Origin: Anaerolineae bacterium
GTDB taxonomy: Bacteria; Chloroflexota; Anaerolineae; Aggregatilineales; Phototrophicaceae
Direction of reading: 5' to 3'
NCBI GenBank assembly: GCA_028284565.1
Contig: JANQRM010000059.1
Location: forward strand, 1 to 12,252
Length of the DNA stretch: 12,252 nt
Numbering within the stretch: the first letter of the stretch is position 1; every line of letters begins with the position of its first letter. The translations under genes and the position numbers were made by a program. This document shows, piece after piece, positions 7,303-12,252 of this stretch. Below the pieces are notes generated by a model. It saw nothing but the letters and a program-made list of their open reading frames with translations, made no database searches and had not been told where the DNA came from.

Positions 7303-9036
7303 TCATTGTTCATTGTTACTGGTCGAACCATTTCGCATGGCATCCGTCGCATTCTCATCAACCGTCAAAGTATAAGCATCAATGACAACGCCATAATCTG
7401 TTCTGGCAGACTCAATAGAGACATAATCATTAATCACATCCCACAAAACTCGTTGTGGGTCGCGTTGGAAAGGATGCCCCCAACCACCGCCTCCGCCGCT
7501 GTTGTTCGATAACCGATCTTCAGCAACAGGTTCAATCGTGACAGCACCGTGCTTGGTTTCGTTATCCCGTCCCAAATTCGCCAACAGATAGCCAGCGTCG
7601 CCTTCTTTTCCACCTACCATACCCCATGGTGCAGTCTTCGTTTTCTTGGAGATAAACAGGCAGGTCGAATCGGCAAGAAAACGATAAGTGCGTGTGACCC
7701 CACATCCTCCACGGAATTCACCAGCACCACAGGAATCACGACGAAATTGGTAATTCTCGATAATCCACGGAGCTTTCGTCTCAATCACTTCGACGGGGTT
7801 ATTTCGACATCCCGGTTCACTCAGATGCATGATTCCGTCTTCGCCATCCTCTCCAGCATGTCCGCCAAAACCTACGGGTTCATTGTTGGATTCTAGCCAT
7901 GGTCGCCCAGTTTCAGGATGTGTACCCAATCCCATGATCCCAAATATATCACCACCAGAACACGCAGGGATTCGATCCGGCAAAGCTTGGGAGAGTGTCT
8001 TCAGGATGACTTCAGGAATCATTAATCCAGCCCAGCCAGTAAAAGTAGGGCGTGGAGGTACTGCGTGCAGGAATTCGCATTCCGGCGCAATCACTTTCAC
8101 AGGTCGGAAGTTCCCATCATTGGCGGGTGTATCTGGCGTGGTGATACCTTTGAAGGCAAGCGTAGACACACCAAGCGTTTCTCCAAACGGCAGATTCATG
8201 GGACCTTTCGTCGGTGGGTGCGAGCCTGTCCAATCAATTATGAATTCATCATCGTTAATCGTCACGGTACACTTCAGTTTGATCAATGTGTCTTTGTCAA
8301 TACCATCGTCATCAAGGTAGTCTTCAGCAGTCCATGTTCCTTTTGGCAATTCAGCCAATCGCGCCCGTGCAATCCGTTCACCATGATCGAGAATTTCATT
8401 GACGGCGGTTCGGTATGTTTCTGCACCAAACTTCTCCAACATTTCGACAACCCGACGTTCTCCAGTACGACAAGCAGAGATTTGGGCGTTCATATCACCG
8501 ATGACACGTTCGGGCCATCGGGTATTAAAGTGCAGGATATTCATCAATTCTTGATTCAACACACCTTGGTTGTAGATTTTGACAGCCGGTAGCAACAAGC
8601 CCTCTTGGAAAACATCTGTCGAATCTAAAACATAACCTGCGTCGCGCTGACCAAGATCAACCCAATGTTGTTTAATCGCCGTAAATCCCATCAATTCATC
8701 TCGATAAAATATCGGCGAAATCGCTAGAACATCCAGCGGGTGGGCAGCACTCCAATAGGGATAACTGGTCAGAATGATATCGCCCGGATTGATATTCTCT
8801 TTGCCAAGAAATTCAACTGATTTTTGCAACCCATAATCATTGCCCCGCGTAAAAATTGCCAATCCTGCCGCTTCTGCCAACAGACGACACCGCTCATCAT
8901 GGAGGCTCAACCCGAAGTCACGTATCTCATAAATGACCGTGCTATAGGCGGTTCGCATTAAGTTGCGTTCCATCTCTCTAGCCGCTGAAAGCAGATAATT
9001 ATGGATGACTTCAACTGTGATGGGGTCGATATCCAT
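7303..9036 (-). CDS. HyuB: N-methylhydantoinase B / hydantoinase B family protein
   Basis: A 577-residue protein of the hydantoinase B family, the beta subunit of ATP-dependent N-methylhydantoinases, 5-oxoprolinases and related acetone-carboxylase-type enzymes. Family landmarks are DPITVEVIHNYLLSAAREME at the start, INPGDIILTSYPYWSAAHPLDV, FQEGLLLPAVKIYNQG, MNLPFGET, then RRDSCGAGEFRGGCGVTRTY and the glycine-rich GGGGGWGHPFQRDPQ followed by DYVSIESARTDYGVV. The N-terminal metal-region motifs are divergent: SAAHPLD where most members have GGTH-PD, and KQHWVDLG where most have AHH-DVGG. The ATG at 9034-9036 is preferred over a TTG 18 bases upstream, because AAAGGA lies nine bases before the ATG. 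HyuB normally works with HyuA, which supplies ATP binding, but no hyuA is present in the window on either strand. The gene converges on the catabolic operon, so it has its own promoter. Confidence 0.9.
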   Translation of the reverse strand: MDIDPITVEVIHNYLLSAAREMERNLMRTAYSTVIYEIRDFGLSLHDERCRLLAEAAGLAIFTRGNDYGLQKSVEFLGKENINPGDIILTSYPYWSAAHPLDVLAISPIFYRDELMGFTAIKQHWVDLGQRDAGYVLDSTDVFQEGLLLPAVKIYNQGVLNQELMNILHFNTRWPERVIGDMNAQISACRTGERRVVEMLEKFGAETYRTAVNEILDHGERIARARLAELPKGTWTAEDYLDDDGIDKDTLIKLKCTVTINDDEFIIDWTGSHPPTKGPMNLPFGETLGVSTLAFKGITTPDTPANDGNFRPVKVIAPECEFLHAVPPRPTFTGWAGLMIPEVILKTLSQALPDRIPACSGGDIFGIMGLGTHPETGRPWLESNNEPVGFGGHAGEDGEDGIMHLSEPGCRNNPVEVIETKAPWIIENYQFRRDSCGAGEFRGGCGVTRTYRFLADSTCLFISKKTKTAPWGMVGGKEGDAGYLLANLGRDNETKHGAVTIEPVAEDRLSNNSGGGGGWGHPFQRDPQRVLWDVINDYVSIESARTDYGVVIDAYTLTVDENATDAMRNGSTSNNEQ

Positions 9037-9045
9037 TGCAGGATG

Positions 9046-9051
9046 TCCTTT
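9046..9051 (-). promoter_or_regulatory. Shine-Dalgarno AAAGGA of hyuB-like gene
   Basis: On the minus strand AAAGGA is followed by nine bases and then the ATG at 9034-9036. It overlaps the region just behind the alternative TTG at 9052-9054, so it can serve only the ATG. Confidence 0.65.
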
Positions 9052-9054
9052 CAA

Positions 9055-9365
9055 TTCATTTTAAGCGAATTGGGTTCAATCAACCTGTCGTTGGTTTCTC
9101 ATCAGCTTTTGAAGATATTTATCAGACTAAAGTATATCGGACAAGCAGGCGTAGACAGGGATCGTAACACTACCGAGTGGTGAACTCTGAGTCCGTTTTG
9201 AGATCCTCCGCTACTTAGCATTCCATGCCAAAGTCTATCCATATCATAATGTTGACTTTGCATTCATATGGTTGACCCAGTATGCCTTGGATGAAACACT
9301 GTTCAATCAATCTTACTTCGAGAATTAGTTAAATGATCGATGGTACTTGAACACTAATATTGGCA
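9055..9365. other. Gene-free stretch upstream of hyuB-like gene
   Basis: No intact gene is visible. On the minus strand this is where the hyuB-like promoter must lie. A TATACT (9131-9136, minus) is a possible -10 box, but no good -35 is seen at the right distance. A short plus-strand open stretch, 9191-9328, reads through VRFEILRYLAFHAKVYPYHN and ends at TAG; it has no start codon context and I do not recognise it. It could be debris of a lost gene. The stretch is visibly richer in A+T than the flanking operon. Confidence 0.5.
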
Positions 9366-10215
9366 CTAATAATAACACATCTCATCGATATACCCATTAA
9401 CAATCAAGTTCTCTGTAATCCGGGAACTGAAAGTTTCTGGTACTCTTCCAACGACCGAGCTTTTTACTGATTTAACAACTTGCTCTACAAGTGTTTCAGG
9501 AAGCAATGGATCAGCAGTAACCAGATTGATCATTTCGGGAGAAATTAGTTCATTTTAAGTTTGCTCACTGCTGAACGAACAGCTACCTCACCAGGACCAC
9601 GGTTATCATCTCTACTTCGTCTATATGTTTTCGCAACTTCGCGGTAATCGCCACAATGTTCTCTTAGTTTTTCTTGTACTTGTTCTCCCTCATCACCGAG
9701 CCATAGTATATCGTCCTTTGTATGGCTTACATCAAAATGATCAAGATGTATCTCACCAACTAAGCGCTGATTGATTAAATCATTCGAACCTTGAAGCTGA
9801 CCATACAGTGACTCGGGACGCCATGCATCTGGCCAACTCTTAACGACTCGACCAGAATGTAATATGGAAAATCCTGCCTTTGAACGACTTCCTTCCTCAA
9901 GTACTCCAACCCATCCGTGAACGGGTTTTTTGACACCTTCCTCATCTTCAATATTAAAATCGAACGTTTTGTGATACTTACTACCATCTCTAGCTGTCAG
10001 TAATTCATCCTCCAATTCCTGCCAACTCAACTGTGTACCTTGCCTGTGAGAGACATTATTTCGTTTCTAAAATCTTCACGATACATAGAACTTAAGCAAT
10101 CACTAATCTTTGAAATAGTGCGGGTATAAAAGCTCCGGTTGAGATCAGTGATTTCAATAACAGTATAGTGTAGATCTTGGGCAAGATCGTCTACTACTTC
10201 CATTTCCAATGGCAC
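9366..10215 (-). pseudogene. Remnant of a GHKL/MORC-type ATPase (C-terminal half), restriction-modification-associated kind
   Basis: Decayed minus-strand reading in at least three frame segments. The upstream segment (10215 to 10027) reads VVDDLAQDLHYTVIEITDLN and then FYTRTISKISDCLSSMYRED. The main segment (10030 to 9545) reads SWQELEDELLTARDGSKYHK, then VHGWVGVLEEGSRSKAGFSI, LYGQLQGSNDLINQRLVGEI, and VSHTKDDILWLGDEGEQVQE. The final segment continues in another frame as ELISPEMINLVTADPLLPET and stops at 9366-9368. The order and conservation resemble the post-ATPase half of GHKL ATPases (MutL/MORC relatives) known from restriction-modification operons. The N-terminal ATP-binding half is absent. 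One missing base near 10036-10041 and one in the A-run near 9553-9558 explain both frame changes. It adjoins methyltransferase debris on the same strand. The family call rests on remembered sequence similarity; the fragmentation is directly visible. Confidence 0.65.
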
Positions 10216-10557
10216 AGGTTGAACTCCCCATATCGAGAAAAGCTAACCTGGCTCGTAAGGCCAAGGTTGACATCACTTGACGGCCCTTTTCCAACGAATT
10301 ACCTTACTCAATAACTATTGAGCCTGACGGTTTGAGTAAGTCACGAAAGCGGGGATAAAAACTAGCCAACCAATTTACGTATTCCATCCCTCCAGATTAC
10401 CGTATTTCTTTTTTCGGTTTAGAGGAAATAGTGGTGAGGTAAATATTAAATCAACCGCATCTTTGTATGCGTTAAAGGTGGGTGATTGAAGGATATCCTC
10501 TGCCTTACCATGGAATGATAAACCTAAATTAGTTTCAAACAATAACTGCAAAAACTA
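10212..10557 (-). pseudogene. Remnant of a DNA methyltransferase (TSPP-type) with frameshifts and a stop
   Basis: Reading the minus strand, segment 1 (10554 to about 10390) gives LLFETNLGLSFHGKAEDIL, then AYKDAVDLIFTSPLFPLNRK and KKYGNLEG. This is the catalytic-motif-IV region of an amino-methyltransferase (N4-cytosine or N6-adenine), with the usual TSPP changed to TSPL. Adding one G in the run at 10388-10390 leads into segment 2: MEYVNWLASFYPRFRDLLKP, SGSIVIE, an in-frame TAA where Leu of IELGN is expected, then GNSLEKGRQVMSTLALRARL. Adding one G in the run at 10226-10229 continues as LDMGEFNLC. After this the methyltransferase match stops and the GHKL remnant begins at once, so both the end of this gene and the start of the ATPase gene have been lost. 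The upstream end is not defined. It cannot encode an active enzyme as read. Confidence 0.7.
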
Positions 10558-10562
10558 TCCGT

Positions 10563-10815
10563 GACTGTTCTGAGATTACACCCATTATATCTACAGATGG
10601 ACGGTTCAAAAAGATGGGCACCTATCTATGTATCTGTCACAACGGGTTCATTTGGGACTCCATTGATTTTGAGAATACAGATGATAAATGTTCTTATTGT
10701 TCACGTTGGGGAAACGAAATTGCTTGGAGAAAAGCTATATTTGGTGATGTTGAATGTTCGGATAAGCTCCTTTCCTCCCAGTACATAGGAAGTTATTCGA
10801 GCATCTTCTTAAAAA
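10563..10815 (+). other. Possible short coding fragment with paired cysteines
   Basis: A plus-strand frame is open after a TAG at 10530-10532. Its first ATG is at 10614. From 10563 it reads DCSEITPIISTDGRFKKMGT, then YLCICHNGFIWDSIDFENTD and DKCSYCSRWGNEIAWRK. The CxCH and CxxC pairs look like a zinc-ribbon arrangement. The frame stays open through a terminator hairpin (10817-10845), which shows that its 3' part is not natural coding sequence. No ribosome-binding site is clear. It may be the truncated start of a lost gene, or chance. I do not recognise a family. Confidence 0.25.
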
Positions 10816-10816
10816 T

Positions 10817-10845
10817 AAGCCAACAGCAGTGCTGTTGGTTTTTTT
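10817..10845. terminator. Rho-independent terminator, probably bidirectional
   Basis: A perfect 8-bp stem (CCAACAGC at 10820-10827 and GCTGTTGG at 10831-10838) with a 3-base loop is followed on the plus strand by seven T residues (10839-10845). On the minus strand the hairpin is followed by CTTATTTTT, so it can also end transcripts of the secreted-protein gene whose stop lies at 10893, about 55 bases before the hairpin in that direction. Confidence 0.85.
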
Positions 10846-10892
10846 CCTTTCTACGAACTATTCCTTTCGTGTTTTTGCATCTAGCACTTCAT

Positions 10893-12252
10893 TCACGAAT
10901 TTGCAACTGGCGGTGTTTCCACAACCGTCTGCACGACGAGGCGATAGGAAATATAGTGGCGTGGACTGCCTTTGGGTAAGGTAATCAGCAGGGGTTGTTG
11001 TGACATGGTGTGGATGAATACGGTTCGCACGGTCTGTCCACAGACCAGCGTCGGATTATCGGGCATCCCCCAGCGTACAAACTCGATGCCTGTCCCATCA
11101 CAGAAGAGTGTCAGTTCGACTTCACGGAAGTTATTCGGTGCAATCGAAGTCAGGTTCGTCATGGTGACATCCACCCAATCTTGTGAATCGCCGTCGGGTG
11201 TGGAGATGACTTCGTTGAATTGCCCGCCACTGTCACGGTCTACGCCAAAGAGGAATTGGTCAGTATCGGATGGGGCATATGGCAAAGCAACTAAAGTATA
11301 GCGGACATAACTCTGAGAACTATTTTCAGGCAGTAGGATACGGAACACTTGTGAATTGGCAGTGTGAGTCAAGGAGAGTGCAAGCGTCTGTCCACAGGTG
11401 GCAGTATGTTGAGCTGTTCCCCAGCGCACCTGCTCCAAGCCTTGCCCCTCACACACCAGCGTAAAGCGGAATTGTCGATAACTATGGGGGGATTGTGCTG
11501 TGAGGGTATTCGCTACCCAAATGACAGTATCATCGCTATCCCCCGCCGGATAGGAGATGAAATCGCTATATTGCCCGCCATTATCTCGATGCAACGCCAA
11601 CGCAACTTGGGGTTCATCGACAGGGGCAATGGGTATCGCTTGCAATTGATAATCGACGAGTTGTTGCGATACCCCACTGGGTATCATGACGGTTAGTGTC
11701 ATCTGTGTTTGGAAACTGTCAATCGGCAGGGAGTCCCCACAGCCATAAATTGGCGAATGGCTATTGCCCCAGCGTAAGTTGAGTGTGCCATTGCCTTGAC
11801 AACTCAGCACGAGCGCAAAGGAATCGGCTTGTTGAATATCGACTTCCAGAGCAACCCGAATCGTATCGGCACTATCGCCATTGGGGAAGGACACACGGTC
11901 TTGGAAAATGGGGTTACTAAGTGTATCTACGCGGAAGTAATGCACATCGACATCATAAGGCGCAGATTGATTGCTAACCGCTTGTTGTGAAATCACACTG
12001 GTTGTATTCGTTGTCCACACAGGCAAGGTATGGCAAGTGCCAGATAATGTCAGTGCATCACCCTGTACCCAGCCTGATTGTGCTTGATAGGTCGCCCGAT
12101 ACCAGCCATCGAGTGTCCGTGCCGTGAGGTCAGCTTGAGCATTGAGTGGCAGAATCAGACGCAACCTGGCGTTGATATTGGGTTCATGTCGTGCATTCGC
12201 CCCACCTGCTGTTACCACTGTCGCTGTGCAGTCGTTGGCAACGGTGGCACGA
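10893..12252 (-). CDS. Exported-type protein with SH3-like domain and three Cys-paired beta repeats (5' end outside window)
   Basis: The frame is open from the window edge to the stop at 10893-10895. The GTG at 12216-12218 is not the true start, because the same frame continues upstream with NDCTATVVTAGGANARHEPN. The first part is a bacterial SH3-like domain (ANARHEPN, then DGWYRATYQAQSGWVQGDAL), closed by SGTCHTLPV. After a Ser/Thr-rich linker come three diverged repeats (nt 11957-11622, 11621-11271, 11270-10920). Each has a GDS(A/D/Q)D element, a L-C-G-G----RWG element and a second Cys 19-20 residues after the first (C140/C160, C256/C275, C373/C393, counting from the GTG). Even cysteine pairing and SH3 linkage suggest an extracytoplasmic location with disulphides; the signal peptide would be off-window. 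Function is unknown: cell-wall or surface binding is plausible. No link to the catabolic operon is evident. Confidence 0.8.
   Translation of the reverse strand, partial: RATVANDCTATVVTAGGANARHEPNINARLRLILPLNAQADLTARTLDGWYRATYQAQSGWVQGDALTLSGTCHTLPVWTTNTTSVISQQAVSNQSAPYDVDVHYFRVDTLSNPIFQDRVSFPNGDSADTIRVALEVDIQQADSFALVLSCQGNGTLNLRWGNSHSPIYGCGDSLPIDSFQTQMTLTVMIPSGVSQQLVDYQLQAIPIAPVDEPQVALALHRDNGGQYSDFISYPAGDSDDTVIWVANTLTAQSPHSYRQFRFTLVCEGQGLEQVRWGTAQHTATCGQTLALSLTHTANSQVFRILLPENSSQSYVRYTLVALPYAPSDTDQFLFGVDRDSGGQFNEVISTPDGDSQDWVDVTMTNLTSIAPNNFREVELTLFCDGTGIEFVRWGMPDNPTLVCGQTVRTVFIHTMSQQPLLITLPKGSPRHYISYRLVVQTVVETPPVANS
10920..11957 (-). repeat. Three tandem protein-level repeats in the SH3-domain protein
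   Basis: Three consecutive units of about 112-117 residues, diverged at DNA level but aligned by a GDS-D motif, a -LxCxGxG----RWG- motif, a second Cys, a predicted strand ending in (I/L)P, and a final Y-L--(I/L)P(I/Y)AP in the first two copies. The boundaries given are approximate. Confidence 0.75.

Noticed and set aside
7829..8592. Two long plus-strand reading frames (163 and 175 codons) opposite the hyuB-like gene
   Set aside because: The minus-strand frame has clear family motifs across the whole stretch; the plus-strand translations are low-complexity shadows without recognisable motifs or ribosome-binding sites.
9055..10560. Insertion sequence or transposon ends, CRISPR array or tRNA gene in the gene-poor region
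   Set aside because: No terminal inverted repeats with target duplication, no regularly spaced repeats and no cloverleaf were found by eye; the content is explained by decayed methyltransferase and ATPase pieces.
10614..10979. A complete 121-residue protein gene on the plus strand
   Set aside because: The frame crosses a perfect hairpin with a T7 tract and runs into the end of the opposite gene; at most its first part (to about 10815) could be real.

Overview
This is bacterial chromosomal DNA of intermediate GC content. The best taxonomic guess is Chloroflexota (Anaerolineae-like). This rests on the secreted protein at the right end, which combines a bacterial SH3 domain with Cys-paired beta repeats, and on the style of the dipeptide-transporter catabolic operon. 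It is inference only; no rRNA or marker gene is present.

Positions 1-7294 (+ strand) form one tightly packed catabolic operon. It opens with the C-terminal part of a DppB-type permease and a complete DppC-type permease. Then come an M29 aminopeptidase / 2,5-dihydroxypyridine dioxygenase-like metalloprotein, an Asp/Glu (hydantoin)-racemase-family protein broken by a one-base frameshift, a tandem-duplicated NIPSNAP-like protein, an M19 (renal-type) dipeptidase, an aldo/keto reductase, a DUF3830 cyclophilin-fold protein and a phosphotriesterase-homology amidohydrolase. ATGA overlaps join the racemase, NIPSNAP-like and dipeptidase genes. Positions 7303-9036 (- strand) encode a HyuB (N-methylhydantoinase B) protein that converges on the operon with only 8 bp between the stops. 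Together these suggest import of a peptide-like or cyclic amide compound, ring or amide opening, isomerisation, hydrolysis of a dipeptide-like intermediate and reduction of a carbonyl. The substrate cannot be read from sequence.

Positions 9055-10560 contain no intact gene. On the minus strand lie decayed pieces of a DNA methyltransferase (a TSPP motif mutated to TSPL, then a conserved FPLNRKKKYGN block) running directly into the C-terminal half of a GHKL/MORC-type ATPase. This looks like a collapsed restriction-modification-type defence locus with single-base losses, an in-frame stop and a large internal deletion. A short plus-strand reading frame with paired cysteines (10563 onward) follows, then a strong hairpin plus T-tract terminator at 10817-10845.

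Positions 10893-12252 (- strand) encode the C-terminal part of an apparently exported protein, with an SH3-like domain and three diverged repeats of about 110-117 residues, each carrying two cysteines 19-20 residues apart. The 5' end lies outside the window.
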